Assembly (NCBI RefSeq): GCF_001439695.1
Contig: NZ_JYLL01000008.1
Span: 1 to 64,000 of the forward strand
Source of the DNA: Pseudomonas veronii
GTDB taxonomy: Bacteria > Pseudomonadota > Gammaproteobacteria > Pseudomonadales > Pseudomonadaceae
Reading direction: 5' to 3'
DNA: 64,000 nt
Under the pieces are notes generated by a model. That model was not told the DNA's origin, ran no database searches, and saw nothing but the letters and a program-made list of their open reading frames with translations. Made by a program: the position numbers and the translations under genes. Shown here piece after piece: positions 33,042 to 42,108 of this stretch. Position 1 is the stretch's first letter; every line of letters begins with the position of its first letter.

Positions 33042-35600
33042 ATGCGCGCACCAACATCTTCTTTGTTGTACCTGGGCATCAGCTCAATCCTCGCCGTGAC
33101 GGCGTGGCCACTCCCCTCTTATGGCGCATGCACGATCAACAACAGCGCCGGCGACGATATCTCCACCTGCGACAGTGCCTCGGCACCGGGGTTTACCGAC
33201 ACCGGTGGCAACAACACCCTGAATATCAGCGGCAGCGGCGCCATCAACGGCAATGTCACCTTTGGTGCGGGTAACGACCTGGTGGACGTGAACGGGCCGA
33301 CGGCGGCGCTCAACGGTGCGCTGAACCAAGGCGACGGCGCGAATATTTTCCGCCTCAACCTGGGCACCGTCACTGGTTCGGTCGCCCAAGGCGCAGGCGC
33401 GGATGTGGTGCAGATCACCGGTGGGCAAGCGGGTGCAATAAGCCAAGGCGGCGGCATCGACAGCTTTGCCATGAGCGGCGGCACCATCGCGTCCCTGGCC
33501 CAGGGCGATGGCCTGGACATCTTCAACATGAGCGGCGGGGTCATCACCGGGGCGTTTGAAGATGGCGACCGAGCCACGATGAGAGGCGGCACCATTGGCC
33601 GGGTCGATATGAAGCTCGATAACAACGTGTTCGACATGCAAGGCGGCACCATCCTGGGCAATCTGGTCACCGGGTTCGGCAATGACCATATTCTCGTCTC
33701 GGGCACCAGTTACATCGGCGGCAACATCAGCACCAGCGGCGGCGATGACTTGATTGAAGTCAGCGGCGGCACGGTCAACGGGCAAATCCTCGCCAGTTTC
33801 GGCAAGGACCAGTTGATCTGGCACGATGGCGGCAAGGTCAACGGTTTGATCGTCATGGGCGCCGACGACGACACCGCGCTGCTGAAAAACCTCAACGAAA
33901 CGTCGCTGTCCTCCAACCCCTTGGTGGATGGTGGCCTGGGTAACGACACGCTCACATTCGACAACACCCAGACCGACGTCCCCGCACGCTATACCGGCTG
34001 GGAACAGGTGCTGCTGGATAACGGCTCGGACCTCAAGCTGGGCGGTGACTTCGTGCTGGGCGACAGCGCAACCGGCAGCGGCATCATGAGCCTCGACGGT
34101 TCGAGCAAATTGACCGTCACCAGCGGTTCGATCGACCCCTTTACCGCCGGCCAATCCGTCACCTTGAACAACGGCGGCCTGATCGACATGACCACCGGCA
34201 GTACCAGCGCCACCGACACCCTGACGGTGAACGGGAACTACAACGGCAACGCTGGCCGACTCGCCTTGCAAAGCGTCTTGGGCAGCGACGGCTCACCCAG
34301 CGATTTGCTGGTGATCGGCACGGGCCAGATCAGCGGCACCACCGCTATCAGCGTGACCAATCTCGCCGGGCCGGGGGCCGAAACCGTGCAGGACGGCATC
34401 CAGGTGGTCCGCGCAATCAACGGCGCCAGCGGCGCCGGCACCCAGTTCACCCTGGCAAACCGGGTTTCCGCAGGCGCCTTCGACTACTACCTATTCAAAG
34501 GGGGCGACAACGCGGGCACGGGCGAAAACTACTACCTGCGCTCTTCAGTGCCGGTGGCGCCGCTGCCGGGCCCGGTGACGCCGCTCCCCGAACCGGTGGT
34601 GGGCACCCCTGAACTGCCGACCAATCCGGGCCTCACGCCGATCCCGATCTATCGCCCGGAAGTACCGATCTACGCGGTGTTGTTTCCTGCCGCGCAACAA
34701 ATCGTACAGGCCATGCTGGGCACCTATCACGAACGCATGGGCGATCAGCGCCAACAACAGCAGACCGGTGCGTTTCCTGCCGGTTGGGGGCGTGTGTATG
34801 GCAACAGCAGCCGCCAGAGCTTTGCCGGCACGGTGAGCCCGACGCTGGACAGTTCGATCTCCGCCTTCCAGATCGGTACCGACGTGTACGCGAGCGCTAC
34901 CGCCAACGGCGCGGTGCAGCGAGTCGGCTTCTTCGTCGGCCACAGTCGCTTGAAAGGTGACGTGAAAGGCTTCAACGGCGGCTGGCAAGACAAGGCCGCT
35001 GGCAACACCACCTTGCGCGGTGACAGCCTGGGCGTTTACTGGACACTGATCGGCGCCAACCAGGCCTACCTCGATCTGGTGCTGATGGGCACCCGTTTCG
35101 ATGGCAATAACGAATCGGACCGTGGGGTGAAGATGAAAACCCGCGGGCATAACGTCGCCGCATCCGTCGAGGTCGGCAGGCCGTTCCAGATGACCGCCGA
35201 TTGGGTGGTTGAACCGCAGGCTCAATTGATCCTGAGCCGAACCAAACTGGACAGTCAGAACGATGGCATCTCCGACGTGGCCTACAACGCCGACACCAAC
35301 GTCACCACGCGCCTGGGCATACGCCTGCGCGGCGACTATCAGGTCCGTGGCCTGCCGTTGCAGCCCTACGCGCGGGCCAATATCTGGCACAGCGCCGCCG
35401 GGCAGAACACCGTCACCTTTAACCGTGTGACAGACATCGACACCGAACAGAAATCCACCACCCTGGGCCTGAGTCTGGGCGCCACGCTGGAGGTGGCCAA
35501 GGGCGTCAGCCTGTACAGCGAAGTCGGCTATAACCGCAACCTGGACAGCCAGATGCTCAACGGCCGACAAGGCACCGTGGGCCTGCGAATGGAATTCTGA
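33042..35600 (+). CDS. Autotransporter with beta-helix passenger
   Basis: 852 residues from ATG 33042 (GAGGA 7 nt upstream). The signal peptide ends near LPSYGA. The passenger (~30-560) has repeated short strands with SGGTI/GGT and GGDD motifs, as in right-handed beta-helix adhesins and pertactin-like passengers. A proline-rich linker (VAPLPGPVTPLPEPVVG) at about 515-550 leads to the type V beta-barrel (from FPAGWGRVYG to the end). The barrel finishes with the OMP signature ...GLRMEF. It should be surface-exposed, perhaps an adhesin. No protease motif seen. Confidence 0.85.
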   Translation: MRAPTSSLLYLGISSILAVTAWPLPSYGACTINNSAGDDISTCDSASAPGFTDTGGNNTLNISGSGAINGNVTFGAGNDLVDVNGPTAALNGALNQGDGANIFRLNLGTVTGSVAQGAGADVVQITGGQAGAISQGGGIDSFAMSGGTIASLAQGDGLDIFNMSGGVITGAFEDGDRATMRGGTIGRVDMKLDNNVFDMQGGTILGNLVTGFGNDHILVSGTSYIGGNISTSGGDDLIEVSGGTVNGQILASFGKDQLIWHDGGKVNGLIVMGADDDTALLKNLNETSLSSNPLVDGGLGNDTLTFDNTQTDVPARYTGWEQVLLDNGSDLKLGGDFVLGDSATGSGIMSLDGSSKLTVTSGSIDPFTAGQSVTLNNGGLIDMTTGSTSATDTLTVNGNYNGNAGRLALQSVLGSDGSPSDLLVIGTGQISGTTAISVTNLAGPGAETVQDGIQVVRAINGASGAGTQFTLANRVSAGAFDYYLFKGGDNAGTGENYYLRSSVPVAPLPGPVTPLPEPVVGTPELPTNPGLTPIPIYRPEVPIYAVLFPAAQQIVQAMLGTYHERMGDQRQQQQTGAFPAGWGRVYGNSSRQSFAGTVSPTLDSSISAFQIGTDVYASATANGAVQRVGFFVGHSRLKGDVKGFNGGWQDKAAGNTTLRGDSLGVYWTLIGANQAYLDLVLMGTRFDGNNESDRGVKMKTRGHNVAASVEVGRPFQMTADWVVEPQAQLILSRTKLDSQNDGISDVAYNADTNVTTRLGIRLRGDYQVRGLPLQPYARANIWHSAAGQNTVTFNRVTDIDTEQKSTTLGLSLGATLEVAKGVSLYSEVGYNRNLDSQMLNGRQGTVGLRMEF

Positions 35601-35779
35601 CGGCGATTTTTTTCGCGGTGCCGTCGATTTGAGCGCCAGCCCATTGGCACCCGCGAGCCCACGCAGCGGCGGATGATTTCGCGCTGGGAGGGTGATCTGT
35701 CCCCCCGACAGATGTGAAAAATTTGTTAAGTAATTCTCCCCCAAGTCTTTTTTGCGCGGATTCAATCTGCCACACTCGC

Positions 35780-35810
35780 GCGAATAATTATCAATACGTT
35801 TATTATTCGC
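35780..35810 (+). promoter_or_regulatory. Fur-like inverted repeat before the siderophore receptor
   Basis: GCGAATAAT (35780-35788) and ATTATTCGC (35802-35810) form an exact 9 bp inverted repeat with a 13 bp centre containing TATCAATA. The AT-rich NATWAT hexamers resemble a Fur box, although a direct match to the 19-mer consensus is only about half. It lies 31 bp before the receptor start. Confidence 0.45.
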
Positions 35811-35841
35811 CATGGATGGCGCTCGGGGGAGGCTCAGATTC

Positions 35842-37998
35842 ATGTCCGTTCAACAACCTGTCGGTACGCGTTTTTCACCCAGCCTATTGGCATTGGCCAT
35901 CTGCCTCAGCGGCACCCAGACAACGCTGGCGGCCGATACCGAAAAGGCCGCGGCACCGCTTGAACTGGGCGCCACCGAGATCAGCGGCCAGGCACTCGGC
36001 GAGACCACCGAAGGCACCCAGTCCTACACCACCGGTGCTATGGCCACAGCCACCAAGTTGCCGCTGACCATGCGCGAAACCCCGCAGGCCGTGACCGTGA
36101 TCACCCGCCAGCGCATGGACGACCAGGCCATGACCAGCGTCAACGATGTGGTCAAGAACACCCCCGGCCTGTTCCTCAGCCAGTCCAGCGGCCCCGGCCG
36201 GCAGACCTACAGCTCGCGCGGCTTCGACATCGACAACATGATGTTCGATGGTCTGCCCAGCGCCTACTCGGGCTACGCCAACAGCGTGCAGCCCAACCTG
36301 GCGATGTTCGACCGGGTCGAAGTGATCCGCGGCGCGACCGGCCTGGTCACCGGCGCCGGCAACCCTTCGGCGGCGATCAACTTCGTGCGCAAGCGCCCCA
36401 CCGCTACGCCGCAGGTGTCGATCACTGGCGCGGCCGGCAGTTGGGATGACTATCGCATGGAGCTCGATGCTTCCAGCGCCTTGAACGACAGCGGCACCCT
36501 GCGCGGCCGCGTCGTCGGCTCGTACCGCGACGCCAACAGCTTCCGCGACAACGAAACCAGCGACCACGGCCTGTTCTACGCGATCAGCGAAGCCGACCTC
36601 AGCGAAGACACCACTGCCACCCTCGGTTTCTCCCGGCAGGAAGACCAGACCAACTTCTTCTGGGGCGGCCTGCCCATCGGCACCGATGGCCATCACCTGA
36701 ACCTGCCCCGCTCCACCAACCCCGGCAGCGACTGGGAAAACAAGGAGCTGACGATCAACACTGTATTCGGCGACGTCCAGCACCGCTTCGACAATGGCTG
36801 GAAACTCAACGTCGCCGGCTCCGCGTCGCAGCTGGACGGCGTGTTCACCGGCAGTTACCAATCGCGCTACCAGACCGAGCTGGCGCGCACCGCCTACCAG
36901 TCGCATCAGGACGACAAACAGTACGCCTTCGACACCTTCGCCAGCGGCCCGGTCGACGCCTTCGGCCGCACCCACGAAGTGGTGGTCGGCACCAGCAAAC
37001 GCATCTACGACGCCACCTCCAAGGAATACAGCCCTTACGACACCAATTACCCGCTCAACGGCGCCAAACCCGACTTCCAGCGCAACGGCAAAACCCACAC
37101 CCTCACCACCCAGGACGGCGTCTACCTGACCACGCGCCTCAACCTGGCCGACCCGCTCAAGGTGATCCTCGGCGCACGCTTGGACTGGTACGACTATGAC
37201 GACCGTCAAAGCCAGGACGGCGACTACAAAGTCACCCGCAACCTGACGCGCTACGCCGGGGTGATCTACGACCTCGACGAGCACCACTCGGTCTACGCCA
37301 GCTACACCGACATCTTCAACCCGCAAAGCAGCAAGGACCTCTCGGGCAAGGTGCTGGAACCGATCGTGGGCGAAAACTACGAAGTCGGCATCAAGGGCGA
37401 ATATTTCAACGGTGCGCTCAACGCCAGCCTGGCGGTGTTCCAGATCGACCAGAAAAACCGCGCCACCACCGCCGCCACCCAGGCTGGTTGCCCGGTGCTC
37501 ACCTGCTACGCAGCCGCCGGCCTGGTGCGCAGCCAGGGCATCGACCTGGAACTGCAAGGCGCCCTCACCGAAAACTGGCAAGTCGGCGGCGGCTTCACCT
37601 ACACCCGCGCGCATTTCATCAAGGACAGCGACCCGGCCAATGACAACCAGCGCTTCAGCTCCGATACACCGGAGCGCCTGTTCAAACTCACCACGTCCTA
37701 CCGCTTCCAGGGCCCGCTGGAAAAACTGCGCATCGGTGGCAACGTCTACTGGCAGAGCCGCATGTACAACGACATCGCCCTCACCAACGGCAGCTATCGC
37801 CTGGAGCAAGGCAGCTACGCGGTGGCGGACGTGATGGCCGGTTACCAACTGAACCAGCACCTGGACCTGCAAGTGAACGCCAACAACATCTTCGACCGCA
37901 CCTACTACTCGGCGATCGGCAACAGCACGATCTGGGGCTCCACCGACACCTACGGCAACCCGCGCAGCTTTGGGGTGACGGCGAAGTACAGTTTCTGA
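35842..37998 (+). CDS. TonB-dependent siderophore receptor
   Basis: 718 residues from ATG 35842 (GGGGAGG upstream; a second frame-start 10 codons earlier is weaker). The signal peptide ends at TTLAA. The plug begins near LPLTMRETPQAVTVITRQRM and includes VVKNTPGLFLSQSSGPGRQT and IRGATGLVTGAGNPSAAINF. The barrel ends YGNPRSFGVTAKYSF. There is no STN signalling domain before the plug, so it is not an FpvA-type transducing receptor. A Fur-like repeat precedes it. The ligand is a ferric siderophore, probably ferrichrome-like or heterologous, but not determined. Confidence 0.88.
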   Translation: MSVQQPVGTRFSPSLLALAICLSGTQTTLAADTEKAAAPLELGATEISGQALGETTEGTQSYTTGAMATATKLPLTMRETPQAVTVITRQRMDDQAMTSVNDVVKNTPGLFLSQSSGPGRQTYSSRGFDIDNMMFDGLPSAYSGYANSVQPNLAMFDRVEVIRGATGLVTGAGNPSAAINFVRKRPTATPQVSITGAAGSWDDYRMELDASSALNDSGTLRGRVVGSYRDANSFRDNETSDHGLFYAISEADLSEDTTATLGFSRQEDQTNFFWGGLPIGTDGHHLNLPRSTNPGSDWENKELTINTVFGDVQHRFDNGWKLNVAGSASQLDGVFTGSYQSRYQTELARTAYQSHQDDKQYAFDTFASGPVDAFGRTHEVVVGTSKRIYDATSKEYSPYDTNYPLNGAKPDFQRNGKTHTLTTQDGVYLTTRLNLADPLKVILGARLDWYDYDDRQSQDGDYKVTRNLTRYAGVIYDLDEHHSVYASYTDIFNPQSSKDLSGKVLEPIVGENYEVGIKGEYFNGALNASLAVFQIDQKNRATTAATQAGCPVLTCYAAAGLVRSQGIDLELQGALTENWQVGGGFTYTRAHFIKDSDPANDNQRFSSDTPERLFKLTTSYRFQGPLEKLRIGGNVYWQSRMYNDIALTNGSYRLEQGSYAVADVMAGYQLNQHLDLQVNANNIFDRTYYSAIGNSTIWGSTDTYGNPRSFGVTAKYSF

Positions 37999-38034
37999 CG
38001 CTGATGAGGCCGCTCGGGTAGCCGTTCTCGATCT

Positions 38035-38406
38035 TCAGGCAGGCGCAAAAGACGCACGAACGCGGGTTTCATCCGTGCTCTGCGAACTGCTGAGCTGACC
38101 GGCTTCATTGAGCACCTTCAACGCGCCATCGACCTCCACCGTAAAGCCGTATTTCGTGCCGGCCAAATCCGGATAAGTCGCCGCCAGCGTTGACTGGAAT
38201 GTCTTGAACGTGGCGTTCAGCACGCTTTGCGCGCCTTTGGCGATCTCGATGATCCGAGGAAGCGCTCGTGATGCCGAGCGGCCGACCCACGTATCGATAG
38301 CCTCCAGCGACTGCATTGGTTCAGCGTCTGCGCTGGGATGGTAGACAGCCGCCGGGCCGGCGCTGGCCACGGCGTCCTTCGCGAGGTCCGTCAGAGGCTT
38401 GGCCAC
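38035..38406 (-). CDS. Hypothetical protein, possibly 5'-truncated
   Basis: 123 residues from a GTG at 38406 with no ribosome site. The frame stays open 32 codons further upstream (reading ...FYLYPARQYHLTPADQILVA) without any ATG, then meets TGA. This suggests a gene that lost its start. The end is helical with GFTVEVDGALKVLNEAGQLS. It converges with the receptor gene and no family was recognised. Confidence 0.45.
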   Translation of the reverse strand: MAKPLTDLAKDAVASAGPAAVYHPSADAEPMQSLEAIDTWVGRSASRALPRIIEIAKGAQSVLNATFKTFQSTLAATYPDLAGTKYGFTVEVDGALKVLNEAGQLSSSQSTDETRVRASFAPA

Positions 38407-38606
38407 GAGTATCTGGTCGGCAGGCGTAAGGTGGTATTGGCGGGCGGGATATAGGTAGAACTGAGGGTAAGTACCATTTCATCGGTCCATGATTGAGTGG
38501 TTCACAGCGGTTATCGACGTCAAGGGGGCAAACTTTAGGACATGGATTGTCTTCCCCCCTCAAGCCCCTTTATCCTCGACCCTCCCCGCCAGAACCCGGA
38601 ACCGCC

Positions 38607-39227
38607 ATGGACCTCACCACCCTCGTCCTCTTCCTACCCGCCTGCTTCGCCCTGAACATGGCACCCGGTCCCAACAACCTGCTGTCCGTCAGCAACGCCA
38701 CGCGCTACGGCTACCGCACTGCCTGCCTCGCCGGCATCGGCCGCCTGCTCGCCTTCGCCGGCATGATCGCCCTCGCCTCCGCCGGGTTGGCGGTGGTGCT
38801 GCAAACGTCGGAGTTGTTGTTCTACGCGATCAAGATCGTCGGTGCGGCGTATCTGTTCTATCTGGCGTTGCAACTGTGGCGGGCCGATCCGCAGGCGCAG
38901 AGCGAATCGGTTACGGCCAAGGTAGGAACATGGGCGTTGGCGCGTCAGGAGTTTCTGGTAGCGGCGGGCAACCCGAAAGCCATCCTGATCTTCACCGCCT
39001 TTCTCCCGCAGTTCGTGGTGCCCGGCCAGCCCATCACCCCACAGTTCGCCCTGCTCGGCGCACTGTTCCTGGTGCTGGAATGGATCGCCATCAGCCTCTA
39101 CGCCTATATGGGCCTGCACATGCGCCGCTGGTTCGCCGAGCCACGGGGCAAGCGGTTGTTCAATCGCTGCTGCGCGGGGTTGTTGTCTGCGGCGGCGACG
39201 GTGTTGCTGATGGCGCGGAGGGCTTGA
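38607..39227 (+). CDS. LysE/RhtB-family amino-acid exporter
   Basis: 206 residues, six hydrophobic helices. The signature near the N-terminus is LNMAPGPNNLLSVSNATRYG. QEFLVAAGNPKAILIFTAFL is the second LysE block. It exports amino acids or their analogs across the inner membrane. It is a single gene with no regulator next to it. Start at MDLTTLVLFL, with CGGA 8 nt before. Confidence 0.85.
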   Translation: MDLTTLVLFLPACFALNMAPGPNNLLSVSNATRYGYRTACLAGIGRLLAFAGMIALASAGLAVVLQTSELLFYAIKIVGAAYLFYLALQLWRADPQAQSESVTAKVGTWALARQEFLVAAGNPKAILIFTAFLPQFVVPGQPITPQFALLGALFLVLEWIAISLYAYMGLHMRRWFAEPRGKRLFNRCCAGLLSAAATVLLMARRA

Positions 39228-39441
39228 ATGGCGTTCTCAAGGCGGCGGGATACGCGCGGTGTTGCCTGTCGGCCTCATGGGTTGCTAACACCGCGTTTTC
39301 GGGACGAATAAGCAGCAAGCCACGTTCAGGCCCTACTGAGTAGAGGTCTAGCCCCGCGCCTTTGTACCTAAACATCCGTTTACAACAGCAATAGCCAAAT
39401 GCCACCATTCGCTCATCTACGATTTGCTACAAGGACGTCGC

Positions 39442-40908
39442 GTGAGCCACAACTTCAAGTTCTTGACCCTGCCCCACCGCTCCGGCGAGGTCGCCAACAT
39501 CTTTATCCACGGCTACTCAGCCGGCCACGATATAGAAGACCGGTGCGCGCTGAGCAAATGTATCCCGTCATCCCTCCACGAGTGCATCAACATCTTTGCG
39601 TTCTGGCCTTCCGGTCATTGGAGCCAGTTCGATAAGTTATCCAGCAGTAGCGTGGCGGCAATGGCTCGGTTGAACATCTTCGCGGGTACCGCGGCAGCAG
39701 TGGCCGATCGCGCCGTCCACTTCAACACCAGCCGCAAGCGCGCCACCGCCATGGGCAAGACACTGCTCTCGCAACTTGAGGGCTACCTGCTCAAACATCA
39801 CCCCTACGTGTCGAAGGTCAATCTGGTCGGGCACTCGCTCGGCGGGCGGGTCGTCGTGAGTGCGCTACTCGATCTACTCGACAGGCCAACTGATCACGAT
39901 CTTGAAATTGGCGATGTGTTGTTGATGGCGGCGGCTGCCGAATTGTCGGGAGACGAGGCTCGAGCCATCCGCAAACGCACAAACTGCAGGCTGTACAATG
40001 CTTACTCAAAAGATGACGACGTTCTGCGGTTGAATATGGGCGAAAGCAGCGCGGGTCGCCAGCCAATCGGTAACTGCAAAAACGTTCGGATGGAGTCCTT
40101 CGGTCATACAGACTATTGGCCGCGTCTGGAGCAAGTACTCAGGGCATCAGGCTTCCATGGCTACAAAAGTGGCCTGCCGGCGTCGAATCAGCCCCAACTG
40201 ATCATCAAGAATCCCGATCCGGTCGTGACCGACCATTTCATTTATGACCTGCTCGAACTGACCAGCGATCGAATCCGCAATCAAGTCGCCAAGCACCTGC
40301 GTAGCAGCAGTTGGACGACCCTTGAGACCGACCATTCACTGTATCTGCTGACCAAGGAATTCCAACTACTGGGCGGCCACTGCTTGGCCAACCTGGCGCG
40401 TAGACGCGGTCTCAAGTATCTACAGATCCTGCTCATGCTGACAGAACACTACGACTTGGTAGACGAGTTGCACGATTGTGCTCGGGTGATTGAGATGGAG
40501 GGGTTGCTCATCAGCAAATGCTTCCACTCTTCTTTCGGTGAGGGTCATGTACTCGCGTCAAAACACGACATTGCCCAGCATTTGGAGGTCATGTCCGAGA
40601 AAGCTTACTTTGAGCAGGTCGATGCGTTGGCGGCAAGCCTGACCGTTACGTCTTACTTCTCGACCCCTAGCGCACCGGCCCCTGTGTATCGCAAGGCGCA
40701 CTCAACGCTGACCAGTAAGAACAAGGAGTTAACGCTGGCATCTGCAACGCGATTGCCCTCCCTCACTCATCTGGTTTCGACCGAGCGCATCAAGGCGGCG
40801 GTTACGAACCTGAAAAGTGCAGTCAAGCCCGGCTACTCGGCCTTGATTCCCGCGGTTGCGATTCTCTTCTATGCGCGCTTGAAGCTGAATAACGAAGGGC
40901 TGCTCTAA
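39442..40908 (+). CDS. DUF726-like (TMCO4-type) alpha/beta hydrolase
   Basis: 488 residues from GTG 39442 (AAGGA 7 nt upstream). FIHGYSAGHD and a Trp-rich block precede NLVGHSLGGRVVVSALLDLL with nucleophile Ser132; a His in SFGHTDYWPR is a plausible triad member. This arrangement recalls the DUF726 hydrolases. Residues 260-430 are a helical region of unknown role. A hydrophobic stretch near the end (ALIPAVAILFYARL) could anchor it. Codon usage and GC are lower than in neighbours, suggesting transfer. Two small membrane-protein genes follow. Confidence 0.65.
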   Translation: MSHNFKFLTLPHRSGEVANIFIHGYSAGHDIEDRCALSKCIPSSLHECINIFAFWPSGHWSQFDKLSSSSVAAMARLNIFAGTAAAVADRAVHFNTSRKRATAMGKTLLSQLEGYLLKHHPYVSKVNLVGHSLGGRVVVSALLDLLDRPTDHDLEIGDVLLMAAAAELSGDEARAIRKRTNCRLYNAYSKDDDVLRLNMGESSAGRQPIGNCKNVRMESFGHTDYWPRLEQVLRASGFHGYKSGLPASNQPQLIIKNPDPVVTDHFIYDLLELTSDRIRNQVAKHLRSSSWTTLETDHSLYLLTKEFQLLGGHCLANLARRRGLKYLQILLMLTEHYDLVDELHDCARVIEMEGLLISKCFHSSFGEGHVLASKHDIAQHLEVMSEKAYFEQVDALAASLTVTSYFSTPSAPAPVYRKAHSTLTSKNKELTLASATRLPSLTHLVSTERIKAAVTNLKSAVKPGYSALIPAVAILFYARLKLNNEGLL

Positions 40909-41291
40909 CCCTAGCGTGCTCAATGGCTGTGCCTCGCCCTCGACACCTCAAACTGTTATTTGAGTACCGCGAAGTGCAGATCATTAATCATTGAGGGGAT
41001 TGGGAATGACTGGCAGGGCATACGCGGTCAGGCAAGGATGCCTTAAAACTAAAGAATGGTGGGCGACAGCCGACAACCTGAGCGTGCGAAGGGGGATTTT
41101 AGAAGCCCAACCAAGTATCAGACAAGCAAAGTACGCAGGATCGCGATGGGATTTCAAACTGGAAGATCAGCAACTCACGCGACGGACATGGATGCTCAAT
41201 CGACGCTTTCCGGATCATTCCGGGGTACGGCCTTTAGTGCAGACCCGACAAACATATTCTAAAAACCAACACAACCCACATAAGGCCGCAC
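40909..41291. other. Non-coding gap between the hydrolase and the small membrane genes
   Basis: 383 bp of lower-GC DNA. An open frame from ATG 41006 (GAGGGG upstream) reads MTGRAYAVRQGCLKTKEWWA and could encode a small basic protein. It runs through the next gene with no recognisable domain, so it is not called. No terminator or clear promoter seen. Confidence 0.4.
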
Positions 41292-41504
41292 ATGATTATT
41301 GTCGTAATAGCCGGAATTATTTTAGCCGTCGTTATGTTCAAGCTATTGCTTCCACTTTTAGGGGAAATGGTAGGGGTGATAATCGGCGGGCTGCTGCTAC
41401 TTGGCGCAATTGCTTTGTGCGTAGCTTTTCCACCGATCATTATTCTTTTTTTGATCATCGGGTTCATTATTGCCGGCAATAAAAAAACGAAGGACAAGCA
41501 ATGA
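41292..41504 (+). CDS. Small hydrophobic membrane protein
   Basis: 70 residues, nearly all hydrophobic: three membrane stretches (IIVVIAGIILAVVMFKLLL, VIIGGLLLLGAIALCVAF, IIILFLIIGFIIAG) and the basic tail NKKTKDKQ. AAGG lies before the ATG. Its stop overlaps the next start by four bases, so the two are made together. No family recognised. Confidence 0.6.
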   Translation: MIIVVIAGIILAVVMFKLLLPLLGEMVGVIIGGLLLLGAIALCVAFPPIIILFLIIGFIIAGNKKTKDKQ

Positions 41505-41884
41505 GCGTAACGACAGAGAAAGAACTAGCCGACGCGGTAAACCGTAATGAAGACACCATCGTGATTGAAGGCGATCTTGCAAAAAAAACCATTCGGATAA
41601 AGGCTACCGGCACGGTTGCATGGGCTGTGGCCATTGGTTCTATATGCATAGTCTTTTATGGCGTCATAGCCACCGTCGGTACGGGTGGTGTTGCCACACC
41701 GGTTGCTGGCTTCGCAGCGGTTGCCGGGTCAGGCGGAGCCCTCAGCGTTCTAGGGGCCGCAGCAACTTCGGCGGCTATATCCATGGCCGTTTCGGTGAGA
41801 AGCCTTAGTGTGTTAAAAAAGTTAAGAGGCAACTATAAGATAGTGAGTGAATCGGACAACAAAGTCACGCTTAAGCGCAGCTAA
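41501..41884 (+). CDS. Membrane protein with glycine/alanine-rich hairpin
   Basis: 127 residues. A short cytoplasmic N-domain (TEKELADAVNRNEDTIVIEG, then DLAKKTIRIKATG) is followed by two Gly/Ala-rich membrane segments and a positively charged end NYKIVSESDNKVTLKRS. I recall similar small proteins of unknown function in other proteobacteria. It is coupled by ATGA to the preceding gene and likely forms a unit with it and the DUF726-like hydrolase. No function is assigned. Confidence 0.6.
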   Translation: MSVTTEKELADAVNRNEDTIVIEGDLAKKTIRIKATGTVAWAVAIGSICIVFYGVIATVGTGGVATPVAGFAAVAGSGGALSVLGAAATSAAISMAVSVRSLSVLKKLRGNYKIVSESDNKVTLKRS

Positions 41885-42108
41885 AACAGTGCTTCGCAGT
41901 TGGCCCCGGCACTTCACCCAAAACGACCACTTCCGAGCCAATAAGTTTATTGCTCGGCGGTCGAATACAATTCATGTTCGGTACTTCATCAGCTGCTGCG
42001 CAACATTCTATTAGCACTCGAATGAGTTTGGATTCGGGTGTTGGTCACTATTTGCTTAATGCAAACAGCATCGCGCGAGTACCCGCAAGGATCAGCTAAC
42101 GCCAGCAC

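Noticed and set aside
35884..37872. Long minus-strand frame across the siderophore receptor
   Set aside because: Valine/glycine-rich shadow; the receptor is well supported on the plus strand.
41006..41482. Possible small basic protein before the membrane genes
   Set aside because: A GAGGGG site precedes its ATG, but it overlaps the coupled membrane genes in another frame and has no domain.
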